Of a stretch of DNA of 64,000 nt, positions 19,695 to 29,306 are shown in pieces (position 1 is the first letter of the stretch; each line of letters begins with the position of its first letter). Position numbers and translations under genes: made by a program. Source of the DNA: Symbiodinium natans (taxonomy: Eukaryota; Sar; Dinophyceae; Suessiales; Symbiodiniaceae); contig CAJNDS010002290.1 of NCBI GenBank assembly GCA_905221605.1, positions 77,501 through 141,500 of the forward strand. Reading direction: 5' to 3'. Under the pieces are notes generated by a model, which was not told the origin of the DNA, did not search any database, and saw only the letters and a program-made list of their open reading frames with translations.

Positions 19695-20042
19695 ATGGGA
19701 TGGCGATGGGCCTCGCTGCTCCTCTTCGGCCTCATGGGGCGCGTCCAGGCCCAGTACGTGCTTTGGCTTACACTTGCCTTGCCATGAGTAGGTTTGTGAT
19801 TATATATATATATATGAAGTTGCAATTGCTGTAATTCTTTTTTATGTTGTTGTTTTGTATGTCCGTATGATTAGCTTGCTATATGATTGTATTCGTACAT
19901 TAGTATATTCTTGTTATAGTATCTTATACTACTTCCTTCTTATATGATTCGATCATTGTCTTGATAAAGATCTAGCCCAGGATTGGCCGGTGGACAGCTG
20001 CGCGTGCCACATCTTCTACGAGCACTGGGTTCAGATGCAGCT
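19695..20042 (+). CDS. First two exons of a secreted or membrane protein
   Basis: Exon 1 (19695-19757) starts at ATG and reads MGWRWASLLLFGLMGRVQAQ Y, a textbook signal peptide with a likely cut after VQA. It ends TAC|GTGCTT. Exon 2 starts at 19981 after CTAGCCCAG, in phase, and reads DWPVDSCACHIFYEHWVQMQ L, with a donor possible at GTCATC (20043). The 223-bp intron lacks telomere-like repeats. A C-rich array ends just upstream, so the promoter region would be array DNA. The rest of the protein was not identified. Confidence 0.55.
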
Positions 20043-20084
20043 GGTCATCTCCCGCGCGCTGCTCGGAGCAACTTCGGCTTCGGA

Positions 20085-20226
20085 TACTTGGAGGTTCATG
20101 GTACTTACTAACCAATTATAACTGTACTTATCACCCACTTATAAGCCCCTTAAGTGCCCTAATATGGTTATAAGAACAGTTCTCAGTACAGTTATAATTG
20201 GTTAGTAAGTGCCATGAACCTCCAAG
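20085..20226. mobile_element. Intact MITE, 142 bp
   Basis: Terminal inverted repeats of about 44 bp begin TACTTGGAGGTTCATGG and end CCATGAACCTCCAAGTA, with a central AGTGCCCTAATATGG. No coding capacity. This is the unexpanded partner of the split copy at 14817-15048. Confidence 0.8.
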
Positions 20227-20699
20227 TACCGCCATGGAGGGAAGGGAGGGGGGCTGTTCTAAAGGTCCTTTAAAGGCAGGGGCTATTGGGATCAGAGTCC
20301 CTGAAGAGGGGAATCCTTGCAAGGGAAAACAGCTGATGGTTATGTTGAGGACAGGTATGTTGAGCAACTACCGCATGTTCTGCATGTATTGGCTTCCCTG
20401 GCGCGCGAAATCAGTTTGGGGTAAGGCCACATCAGAAGTAGGGAGCGCTTCTTGCAGTGCTCAGTGCTCAGACAAGGTTCACGAAGGACTTTGCGGACAA
20501 GGTCTGCTGGGAATACGCTTTTTGGAGGGGGAGGGGGGGGGGGGGGGGGCAATGGAGCCATATTGCAGTCTTTGCCTGCAAATGGGGTACCTTATTTAGG
20601 TCTTCATAAAAAGAAACCTGTTACTTGGGGGAATATATTGGGGTCCCGATGACAGGGGACTGGGCGATCACGCCAGCCTTATACTTGAGGGGAGTATGG
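20227..20699. other. Unique sequence with poly-G run
   Basis: A 19-base G-rich run near 20525-20549. Open frames on both strands have no recognisable domain. No supported exon. Confidence 0.45.
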
Positions 20700-20808
20700 T
20701 TGAGATGTTCCCCCTGATGCTAACAGCTCCTTCATAGGGATTCTAATAGGGGGGGGGTACCTATAATCCCCGTTAAGGGCTGTTAGTATTAACGGGGGAA
20801 CATCTCAA
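20700..20808. mobile_element. Palindromic MITE, GAGATGTTCCCCC family
   Basis: Ends TTGAGATGTTCCCCC and GGGGGAACATCTCAA are inverted. The inner part carries GCTAACAGC / GCTGTTAGT. Related copies are at 5867, 22793, 24747, 48559 and 56221. Confidence 0.7.
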
Positions 20809-21104
20809 GGGGGTAGCTTCGGAGAAGGCTGTGGACGAGAAGTCTGGCGTGCGCGAGGCTGGCCGCACCCGACTACAGGGCAGAATAGGCAGAATCGGCA
20901 CATGAAACACGGTTTACACGAGTGTATTTCGAGTTCCCTTTTAAATATTGGTGGGTGTATATGCTGGGTGTCCTTTTGGGGATGCAAGAAATATAAACCC
21001 TGCCTCACATGAACCCAGCCTGGTAGAGGCCATCGCCTTCGACTCCTGCCGAGATCTTCGGAAGGAGCTTCGGGGCTTACGAAAATAATTCGGGGACCCC
21101 CAGT

Positions 21105-21180
21105 ACAGATCCCCAAATAGTAGGATCCCCGTATGAATAAGGACCCCAATAAGGTACCCCAAAAATAGGGAAACCCCCGC
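21105..21180 (-). mobile_element. Dispersed short element, CTACTATTTGGGG family (reverse)
   Basis: CCCCAAATAGTAGGATCCCC and AATAAGGACCCCAATAAGG match copies at 39893 and 49340. Confidence 0.55.
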
Positions 21181-21401
21181 TTTGGTGCTGAGAAGTTAGT
21201 CTCGATGAGAGGATCACAAGGGTCAGTTCTGTGGGATTGTGCATGGAGTTCCAGATCTTCTGCCATGCGCGATGTCTGTCAGACGAACTCCTTGACTGTA
21301 CCCTCTACCCTTCTTCCCAACTCATCTTCAGGGTGTGGGGTTTAGGGTTTAGGGTTGAGGGTTCAGGGTTTAGGGTTCAGGGCTAGAGTCTGGCACTGCA
21401 G

Positions 21402-21459
21402 GAGGAGAATAGTCTCGGCTGGAGTGTCACCACTGCGGCGGCGACGGACTGCGCGCCCG
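21402..21459 (+). CDS. Candidate internal exon
   Basis: Acceptor GGCACTGCAG, donor G|GTCACA. Reads EENSLGWSVTTAAATDCAP. G-rich heptamers upstream, C-rich downstream. Function unknown. Confidence 0.42.
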
Positions 21460-21691
21460 GTCACATGAGTCGCTCCGCCTCGGCTAGTCTGCCAAGCTTG
21501 TCCTCTTTGCTCGACTAAACCCTAAACCCTCAACCCTCAACCCTGAGCCCTAAACCCTAAACCCGAAACCCTAAACCCGGGGACTCAACACGTTTGTATG
21601 CATGGCTGTGCAAGACGATCTCAGCGTCATCCCGTCTTCTTGCCTTTGTTCCTCTTTTTGAAGTGAAGGCTCGTTCATCATGTGCTCGCAG

Positions 21692-21762
21692 CTGGCCCTG
21701 CTCCGCGGGGATCTCGAGGCAGCACTCCTCTACTCCGACATCGCCTTGCGCCGAGAATTTGG
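21692..21762 (+). CDS. Candidate internal exon, helical
   Basis: Acceptor GTGCTCGCAG. Reads LALLRGDLEAALLYSDIALR REF, an amphipathic helical pattern. It ends at TTTGG|GTTTAGGG, so the intron begins with the array. Function unknown. Confidence 0.5.
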
Positions 21763-21889
21763 GTTTAGGGTTTAGGGTTTAGGGTTTAGGGTTTAGGGTT
21801 TAGGGTTTAGGGTTTAGGGTTTAGGGTTTAGGGTTTAGGGTTTAGGGTTTAGGGTTTAGGGTTTAGGGTTTAGGGTTTAGGGTTTAGAT
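21763..21889 (+). repeat. TTTAGGG array starting at a splice donor
   Basis: About 18 perfect heptamers. The first GT is the predicted donor of the preceding exon. Confidence 0.97.
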
Positions 21890-22034
21890 GCATGAACATA
21901 CATGGGCAGTTCTCTGAATTATGGAACCGTTTAGGGTTCCAATGCTCTGTGTCATACTGGGTTGGTGAACGACACCAAGATGGGAAAGGCGGAGGAGTCT
22001 GAGTCGGAGGCTTCGGAAGTTAGGATTGGGATCA

Positions 22035-22198
22035 ACCCTAAACCCTAAACCCTAAACCCTAAACCCTAAACCCTAAACCCTAAACCCTAAACCCTAAACC
22101 CTAAACCCTAAACCCTAAACCCTGAACCCTGAACCCTAAAGCCTAAACCCTAAACCCTAAACCCTAAACCCTAAACCCTAAACCCTAAACCCTAAACT
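22035..22198 (-). repeat. CCCTAAA array, about 23 units
   Basis: Nearly pure C-rich array. Confidence 0.97.
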
Positions 22199-22199
22199 C

Positions 22200-22620
22200 A
22201 GGGCCTAGGCCGCCCCCTACGTTGGGGGGCGACGCTTAAGCCCTTCGACCTCGATGGCGCAAGCCGACCCAGTCGCTCGCCCGCCTCCCACAGCATGTGG
22301 CCCCCTGAATCCTTGGCCGCTCTTGGCTCTGGCCCCCCTAGCCGGCTGAGGCTGGCACCTCCTGCAACCATGCCTAAGCCTGCCTCCCGACCCCTGAATT
22401 GAAACTGAACAAGTTTTTAGAAGTGGACTGTTGCCTGAGTTTAGGCCTAAACCCTAAAAGGAACAGGTTTGGGTGGCTTTGCCGCCTTGGACGGCGTGGG
22501 GTGGGAGAAAAGTGTTAGATGGCCCTCCGCAATCGGGCCAAAGCTGCTCTTCGCACCTCACGAAGCTTTCGAGCTTGGTCCGAAACCTAGCCTTCACAGC
22601 ATCTACGCCCTATCACAGCA
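22200..22620. other. Unique stretch with a short open frame
   Basis: A 23-codon frame, MALRNRAKAALRTSRSFRAW SET, spans 22520-22591. It is basic and could be a small exon or nothing. No splice signals settle it. Confidence 0.3.
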
Positions 22621-22772
22621 AACCCTAAGCCCTAAACCCTAAACCCTAAACCCTAAACCCTAAACCCTAAACCCTAAACCCTAAACCCTAAACCCTAAAC
22701 CCCAAACCCCAAACCCTAACCCCTAAACCCTAAACCCTAAACCTAAACCCCAAACCCTAAAGCCTAAACCCT
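22621..22772 (-). repeat. CCCTAAA array
   Basis: About 21 C-rich units with CCCCAAA variants, running into a half-MITE at 22793. Confidence 0.95.
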
Positions 22773-22786
22773 GTACTTTTGAGGAC

Positions 22787-22814
22787 TACCAGTATAAGGG
22801 GGAACATCCCAAAG
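22787..22814. mobile_element. Half copy of the GAGATGTTCCCCC family
   Basis: Only the right terminus, AGTATAAGGGGGAACATCCC, is present. The left side is replaced by a CCCTAAA array. Confidence 0.45.
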
Positions 22815-22904
22815 TTAGGATCTCGCCCAGACTTCTGAAGTCTGAGGCCAACTACATGCTGCCCTTTGCCGCATCATGTCCGGGCCTCGCTCTTTCTCTG
22901 GCCG

Positions 22905-23030
22905 GGGTTCAGGGTGTTTAGGGTTTAGGGTTTAGGGTTTAGGGCTTGGGGTTTGGGGTTCAGGGTTTAGGGTTTAGGGTTTAGGGCTTGGGGTTTGGGG
23001 TTTAGGGTTTGGGGTTTAGGGTTTAGGGCT
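22905..23030 (+). repeat. TTTAGGG/TTTGGGG array
   Basis: G-rich heptamers with TTTGGGG variants. Confidence 0.92.
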
Positions 23031-23060
23031 CCTGCGGGTGCTGCCGGTTTCTCTGCCCAG

Positions 23061-23138
23061 CGTAATGCGCTGAGGCATGGACGTGGTGCAGTGGACCTTC
23101 TCCCCCGAGGACGCTCGTGGACACTCCCAGTTCTCGAC
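23061..23138 (+). CDS. Candidate internal exon
   Basis: Acceptor TTTCTCTGCCCAG, donor GAC|GTAGAG. Phase 0 is the only frame open from acceptor to donor: RNALRHGRGAVDLLPRGRSW TLPVLD. Function unknown. Confidence 0.45.
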
Positions 23139-23195
23139 GTAGAGCAGATGCAGTTTGCTCTAAATGGTCAGGGTTTACGGTTTAAAGGTGTGTAT

Positions 23196-24037
23196 TCGAT
23201 ATATATATATACATATGTACATATGTATATGTGTTTGTATAAATGAATATAAATATAAGTATAAATGCAAATATAAATTTAAATATATAAATATATAAAT
23301 ATATAAATATATAAATATATAAATATTTATTTAATATACATATATAAATATATAAATATATAAATATATAAATATATAAATATATAAATATATAAATATA
23401 TAAATATATAAATATATAAATATATAAATATATAAATATATAAATATATAAATATATAAATATATAAATATATAAATATATAAATATATAAATATATGAA
23501 TATATATATATGAATATATAATATATATATATAAATATATAAATATATAAATATATAAATATATAAATATATAAATATAAAATATATAGATAATAAATAT
23601 ATATATATATAATATATAAAATATATAAATATAAATATATAAATATATAAATAATATCTAACATATATAATATATAAATATAGAAATATAAAAGATATAT
23701 AGAAATATATAAATATATAAATATATAAATATATATAAATATAAATAAAATAAATATATATAGATAAATATATAAATATATAAATATATAAATATATAAT
23801 AAAATATATTAATATATAATTATAAAATATATAATATATAAATATAAATATATAAAATAAATATATAAATATAAATATATAAATATTATATCCTAAATAT
23901 ATCAATATATAAATGTATAAATATATAAATATATAAATATATAAATATATAAATATATAAATATATAAATATATAAATATATAAATATCAATAAATAAAA
24001 ATATATGTATATATATATAAATAAATATAAACAAATA

Positions 24038-24069
<32 letters not shown>

Positions 24070-24104
24070 TTATACATACATATATATATATATACATGTG
24101 ATGT
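23196..24104. repeat. 0.9-kb (AAATATAT)n tract
   Basis: An 8-bp AAATATAT unit dominates, with AT-dinucleotide and TAATATAT interruptions. The long Ile/Tyr-rich frames on the minus strand are composition artefacts. Confidence 0.97.
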
Positions 24105-24147
24105 AGTTGTGCATGTATAGGGTTCAGGTTTGCATGCATGCTACCAG

Positions 24148-24198
24148 GATGTCAGCGAGAACCACCGTGCACTGGTGCTGGCAGCGGCCGAGCGTGAG
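24148..24198 (+). CDS. Candidate 17-codon internal exon
   Basis: Acceptor ATGCTACCAG, donor GAG|GTGTGG, phase 0: [19 protein letters not shown]-rich array follows. Function unknown. Confidence 0.47.
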
Positions 24199-24204
24199 GT
24201 GTGG

Positions 24205-24390
24205 AAGGGTTTAGGGTGGAGGGTTCACGGTTGAGGAGTTGGGGTTTAGGGTTTAGGGTTTAGGGTTTAGGCTTTACGTTTTAGGGTTTAGGGTTTAGGG
24301 TTTAGGGTGGAGGGTTGAGGGTTTCGGGTTTCAGGGTTTCAGGGTTCCAGGGTTCCAGGGTTTCAGGGTTTCAGGGTTTCAGGGTTTCAT
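24205..24390 (+). repeat. TTTAGGG array grading into (GGTTTCA)n
   Basis: G-rich heptamers (24240-24310), then homogeneous GGTTTCAGG units at 24320-24388. Confidence 0.93.
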
Positions 24391-24399
24391 GGCACTGAG

Positions 24400-24746
24400 C
24401 ATGGAGATTCTTGGCCATGGCATCCAATGCACAAGGTGCTGAAGGCGTGAAGAATTATGAAGAGCTTTCGTGCACACGCCTCATGTGCTTCTGGAAGTCC
24501 CTAATACCTTTTCTTCTCATTTCTTTTTTGCTATTACTGCAATCTTCATTGTTGGCACATTCATCAGAATGAAAGCAAGGAATCGCACGAATAGCGATAA
24601 TACGAGTAGTCTAAAAGAATGGTACACGATGAATAGTAGGAATAGTACTGACGCAAAAGCTAGTAAAAGCAGTCGTGAACGCAATTACTAGCCATCATAG
24701 TCCTGGTAATAGTAATACAAACATATTGAAAGTAGAAATACATTGG
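24400..24746. other. Unique AT-richer stretch
   Basis: A 73-codon frame at 24470-24691 has no recognisable domain. No splice-framed exon supported. Confidence 0.45.
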
Positions 24747-24940
24747 GGTGTTCCCCTACTACTAGCAGTCCTTAACTAGGGATTGCAGTACCCCCTATGA
24801 AACCCTAAACCCTAAACCCTGAACCCTAAACCCTAAACCCTAAACCCTAAACCCTAAACCCTAAACCCCAAACCCTAAACCCTTAACCCTTAACCCTTAA
24901 CCTCTAAACCCCAAACCCCTAACCCGTAAACCCTAAACCC
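24747..24940. mobile_element. Left half of a GAGATGTTCCCCC-family MITE fused to CCCTAAA
   Basis: TGGGGTGTTCCCCTACTACT, AGCAGTCCTTAACTAGGG and TAGTACCCCC-like sequence to about 24803. It then passes straight into a CCCTAAA array (24802-24940), with no right arm. Confidence 0.6.
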
Positions 24941-25004
24941 TACAGCCTGGGGCAAGGCGCGGGGCGTGTCGGGACCCCTGCAGCCAACAGAGGCTGGTTG
25001 GCCA

Positions 25005-25980
25005 GGGTTTAGGGTTTAGGGTTTAGGGTTTGGGGTTTGGGGTTTGGGGTTTGGGGTTTAGGGTTTGGGGTTTAGGGTTTGGGGTTTCGGGTTTGGGGTT
25101 TCGGGTTTAGGGTTTAGGGTTTGGGGTTTAGGGTTTAGGGTTTGGGGTTTAGGGTTTGGGGTTTAGGGTTTGGGGTTTAGGGTTTGGGGTTTAGGGTTTG
25201 GGGTTTGGGGTTTAGGGTTTAGGGTTTGGGGTTTAGGGTTTGGGGTTTAGGGTTTGGGGTCTAGGGTTTAGGGTTTGTGGTTTAGGGTTTGGGGTTTAGG
25301 GTTTGGGGTTTGGGATTTAGGGTTTGGGGTTTAGGGTTTGGGGTTTAGGGTTTGGGGTTTAGGGTTTGGGGTTTAGGGTTTAGGGTGTAGGGTTGGGGGT
25401 TTAGGGTTTGGGGTTTGGGGTTTAGGGTTTAGGGTTTAGGGTTTAGGGTTTGGGGTTTGGAGTTTAGGGTTTGGGGTTAGTGTAGGGCGTTTGGGGTTTG
25501 GGGTTTAGGGTTTAGGGCGTTCGTTTAGGGTGTAGGGTCTAGGGTTTGGGGTTTAGGGTTTGGGGTTTAGGGTTTGGGGTTTAGGGTTTGGGGTTTAGGG
25601 TTTCGGGTTTGGGGTGTGGGGTTTAGGGTTTAAGGCTTAAGGTTTGGGGTTTAGAGTTTAGGGTTTGGGGTTTGCGGTTTAGGGTTTGGGGCTTAGGGTT
25701 TAGGGTTGGGCTTTAGGGTTTTGGGTTTGGGGTTTAGGGTTTGGGGTGTAGGGTTTAGGGTTGGGGGTTTAGGGTTTGGGGTTTAGGGTTTGGGGTTTAG
25801 GGTTTGGGGTTTCGGGTTTGGGGTTTAGGGTGTGGGATTTAGGGTTTGAGGTTATGGTGTGGGGTTTGGGGTTTAGGGTGCCGGTTTGGGGGTCTTGGGT
25901 TTTGGGGTTTGGGGTTGTTCAGGGTTCAGGGTTTGGGGTTTGGGGTGTAGGGTTTGGGGTTTAGGGATCGGGGTTTAGGG
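25005..25980 (+). repeat. 1-kb alternating TTTAGGG/TTTGGGG array
   Basis: Dominated by the 14-bp dimer GGGTTTAGGGTTTG, repeated dozens of times with scattered TTTCGGG and GTAGGG changes. It is the longest G-rich tract in the window and has a higher-order dimer structure. Confidence 0.97.
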
Positions 25981-26241
25981 TGATTTTGGTTGATTCTGGC
26001 CGGGAAGGTCCTTGACGAGGTACCCTGCCAGGTTTTGGGTCGGGCTTCGGGTATCCCAATACACTACTTCATCCTAATCATAGTAACCCCCCCCCCCCCC
26101 CCCTCCCCCCCAAGAAAAGGCTCCAATGTTGGAGCCCCTAAACCCTAAACCTAAACCCCAGACCCCAAACCCCAAACCCTAAACCCTAAACCCCTAACCC
26201 CTAACCCCAAACCCCCAAACCCTAAACCCTAAACTCCCCAG

Positions 26242-26289
26242 CGCAGCGAGACTCCGCCTCAGAGGTGCACCCCCTGCTGTGGCGCTCTG
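26242..26289 (+). CDS. Candidate internal exon, frame uncertain
   Basis: Acceptor ACTCCCCAG after a C-rich array, and strong donor CTG|GTGAGC. Phase 0 reads RSETPPQRCTPCCGAL. All frames are open. Function unknown. Confidence 0.4.
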
Positions 26290-26344
26290 GTGAGCGAAGG
26301 TCTGCGACTCATCGAACCCAGGGGTCCACTGTTCTTGCTGGTTG

Positions 26345-26512
26345 GTTCGTAGGGTTTAGGGTTTAGGGTTTAGGCTTTAGGGTTTGGGGTTTAGGGTTAG
26401 GGTTTAGGGTTTAGGGTTTTGGGTGGGTTTAGGTTTAGGGTTTTGGATTTAGGGTTTAGGGTTTAGGTTTAGGGTTTTGGATTTAGGGTTTAGGGTTTGG
26501 GGTTTAGGGGGG
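26345..26512 (+). repeat. TTTAGGG array, irregular
   Basis: Heptamers with TTTGGGT and TTTTGGATTTAGGG changes. Confidence 0.9.
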
Positions 26513-26787
26513 AATGAGGGAACAGAAATGCTGGTGGTACTCATGATGAGCATCATACACTGGGATGGTTTGGGAGGGCTCTAGCCTCCAAGTTGTCTTT
26601 CAAAGCCCAGGCATGTCCATGCCACGTGATGTGGGCGCAAACCAGGCCAGGTCATGTTCTTGCAAGAGGATACTGCTTGAAGAAATGCTGCTTGAAGAAG
26701 TGCAGCAGTGGATGAGAGAACGGACGATGATGGGTTTCGGGTTCGCTGCTTCACCGAGGATCCGGTAGCATTGGAACCTGCGCATTT

Positions 26788-26889
26788 TGGGCGGGTTTAG
26801 GGTTTAGGGTTTAGGGTTTAGGGTTTAGGGTTTAGGGTTTAGGGTTTAGGGTTTAGGGTTTAGGGTTTAGGGTTTAGGGTTTAGGGTTT
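26788..26889 (+). repeat. TTTAGGG array, about 14 units
   Basis: Pure G-rich array ending 7 bp before the exon at 26897. Confidence 0.96.
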
Positions 26890-26896
26890 CTTGCAG

Positions 26897-26950
26897 TCGA
26901 GCTCGCAGGTCATGGCACGTCGGGAAGAGCTACAAGATGCGCGGGCCAGA
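26897..26950 (+). CDS. Candidate 18-codon internal exon
   Basis: Acceptor TTTCTTGCAG, donor AGA|GTTCAG, phase 0: SSSQVMARREELQDARAR. A helical, charged pattern. Function unknown. Confidence 0.47.
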
Positions 26951-27069
26951 GTTCAGGGTTTAGGGTTTAGGGCCAGAGTTCAGAGGGAAATCAGAATTGG
27001 TCGCTAGACTCTGGGAAGCCACGGCATGTTCCCACTCAGTTCAGAATTGGCTGGCGGAGGCTCTCCCCA

Positions 27070-27195
27070 GCCCTCAACCCTAAGCCCTAAGCCCTAAGCC
27101 CTAAGCCCTAAGCCCTAAGCCCTATGCCCTATGCCCTAAACCCTAAACCCTAAACCCTAAACCCTAAACCCTAAACCCTAAACCCTAAAGCCTAA
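27070..27195 (-). repeat. (CCCTAAG)n then CCCTAAA
   Basis: Seven CCCTAAG units, two CCCTATG, then nine CCCTAAA: a clear block structure of variants. Confidence 0.95.
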
Positions 27196-27205
27196 ACCCA
27201 CCAAG

Positions 27206-27334
27206 AAGCCCTCAGCATCCAGGGTCTTCGAGCTCCTCGACGAGCAGCAGCCCCCCATAACGGCCGGGACCATTGCGAGAGAAAAGAAGACGCTGCGTGC
27301 GATGCAGGGCGAACCTGAAGGCCTTTGCCTTCGT
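27206..27334 (+). CDS. Candidate internal exon
   Basis: Acceptor CCCACCAAG directly after a C-rich array. Phase 0 reads KPSASRVFELLDEQQPPITA, GTIAREKKTLRAMQGEPEGL and CLR, open to a GTAGCA donor. One of the most protein-like exons in the left half. Function unknown. Confidence 0.5.
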
Positions 27335-27662
27335 GTAGCAGGTGCACCCTGAACACCCTGAACCTCTGAAGGCTGTAGATTCGCAGGGCTGTGGCTTGAG
27401 GCAGGAAGCGCGTCTTTCGCAAAGGAATTTCGCACTCGCGGGGCGCGCGCACGCGCAAGCATCGGCTTTTCGGGCTCTTCAGGGGCTTTCCAGGAATGTG
27501 TAAACTGAGATCCGAGAGTGTTTGGGTTAAGGTTTAGGGTTTAGGGTTTAGGGTTTAGGGTAGGGTTTAGGGTTTAGGGTTTAGGTTTTGGGTTTTAGGG
27601 TTGGGGTTTAGGTCTCGGAGGCTGTGTATGGGATAGGCTTGAGGGCCGTTGCCTCTACGCAG

Positions 27663-27718
27663 GGCTGCTGGGGCGTCCCGTGATGAAGCTGGTGGCGTTC
27701 GCGCCTCTCGGCAGCATC
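27663..27718 (+). CDS. Candidate internal exon
   Basis: Acceptor CTCTACGCAG, donor ATC|GTATGT. With two leading nucleotides it reads LLGRPVMKLVAFAPLGSI. Function unknown. Confidence 0.45.
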
Positions 27719-27839
27719 GTATGTCGGGGTTTAGGGTTTAGGGTTTAGGGTTTCGGGTTTAGGGCCGAAATCAGGGCTACCCTTCTTTGGGTCCCCCCCC
27801 CCCCCCCCGCCCTAGTCAGACGTCGAAGGTGGAAGGCTA

Positions 27840-27952
27840 TACCCTAAACCCTAAACCCTAAACCCCAAACCCTAAACCCTAAACCCTAAACCCTAAACCC
27901 TGAACCCTAAACCCTGAACCCTAAACCCTAAACCCTAAACCCTAAACCCTTG
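27840..27952 (-). repeat. CCCTAAA array, about 16 units
   Basis: C-rich heptamers with two CCCTGAA. Confidence 0.96.
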
Positions 27953-28440
27953 GCCCTGATCCTGCAATCGTAAATCAGTCGATCTTAAATCATAAGCACC
28001 CTACACAGAGCTACAGCAAGCCACAGCCTACTAAAACATCATCAACATCCTCCCCCTTAGAACATAGTTTAGGGTTTAGGGTTTAGGGTTTAGGGTTATC
28101 CCAGGCTTCTTCTCTCGTGCACTATGGCCTTCCTCGGTTTGTGGCAGACGCCGGGCGGCCAAGTGCCGGATACATGCAGAAGCTTCCAATCGGAAGGGTT
28201 TAGGGTTTGGGGTTTGGGGTTTGGGGTTTAGGGTTTGGGGTTTAGGGTTTTGGGGTTTTGGGGTTTGGGGTTTAGGGTTTTGGGTTTTTGGGTTTAGGGT
28301 TTTTAGTGCGGTTTGGGGTGTGGGGTTTCGGGTGGGTTTGGGTGCCAGGAATGCAGGGAAAGCAAGAGGAACATGAAAACAAGATAAAACGGAGCATGGT
28401 GCCAGAGAAATTGAAAGCGATGCTGCATGGCCTGAGGAAC

Positions 28441-28520
28441 TTTAGGGTTTAGGGTTTAGGGTTTAGGGTTTAGGGTTTAGGGTTTAGGGTTTAAGGTACC
28501 CTAAACCCTAAACCCTAAAG
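28441..28520. repeat. Head-to-head TTTAGGG / CCCTAAA junction
   Basis: Seven G-rich heptamers meet three C-rich heptamers through TTTAAGGTACCCTAAA near 28495-28503. Confidence 0.92.
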
Positions 28521-28736
28521 TCCCTAAAGTTTTTTTGTTCACAACTACTGTGCATGCAGTGTGCACTCTGAGCTGTTGGCAGGGTTGGGCTCGGGTTTAG
28601 GTTTTAGGGTGTAGGAGTGAGATTCCAGAGGAAAACAGAATCCGGTGGCCTCGTTGGTGCTCCCACTTCACTAAGGAGGGGTTGTTTTGGTTCTGTTGCA
28701 TCCCCCAATTTAGGCTTCAGGGTTAAAGAACACTCT

Positions 28737-29048
28737 AAACCCTAAACCCTAAACCCAACAGCCTAAACCCTATACCCTCAACCCTAAACCCTCAACCCTA
28801 AACCCTAAACTCCTAAACCCTATATTATAAACCCTATAAACCCTATAAACCCTATAAACCCTATAAACCCCATAAACCCTATCAACCCCTGTAAACCCTA
28901 TAAACCCTATAAACCCCTATAAACCCTATAAACCCTATAAACCCCATAAACCCTATAAACCCCTGTAAACCCTAGTAAACCCTATAAACCCCTATAAACC
29001 CTATAAACCCTATAAACCCTATAAACCCTATAAACCCTATAAACCCCA
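28737..29048 (-). repeat. CCCTAAA array and (CCCTATAAA)n block
   Basis: From 28830 on the unit is the 9-mer CCCTATAAA (with CCCCATAAA and CCCTGTAAA variants), about 24 copies. Confidence 0.95.
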
Positions 29049-29306
29049 AACGCCCTAAACCCCAAACCGACCCACGGGCCGAACCCATCCGGAGCAGGTC
29101 AGCAAGACAACCCAGCGCGAATGTGCGAAGAGTGCAAGGCTTCGCCGAGGCCCAGCCCCCCCTTGCCCCAAGCAACAAGGGTTTAGGGTTTAGAGGGTAG
29201 AGGGTTTAGGGTTTAGGGTTTAGGGGTTGGGGGTTAGGCAATCAGGGTTTAGGGTTCAGGGCATGAGATTAGTTTAGAACATGCATGGTGCGGACTCGAG
29301 CTGCAG

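Noticed and set aside
23182-24139. Long Ile/Tyr-rich open frames on the minus strand (160 and 270 codons)
   Set aside because: They are translations of the (AAATATAT)n tract, with no start context, domain or codon signal.
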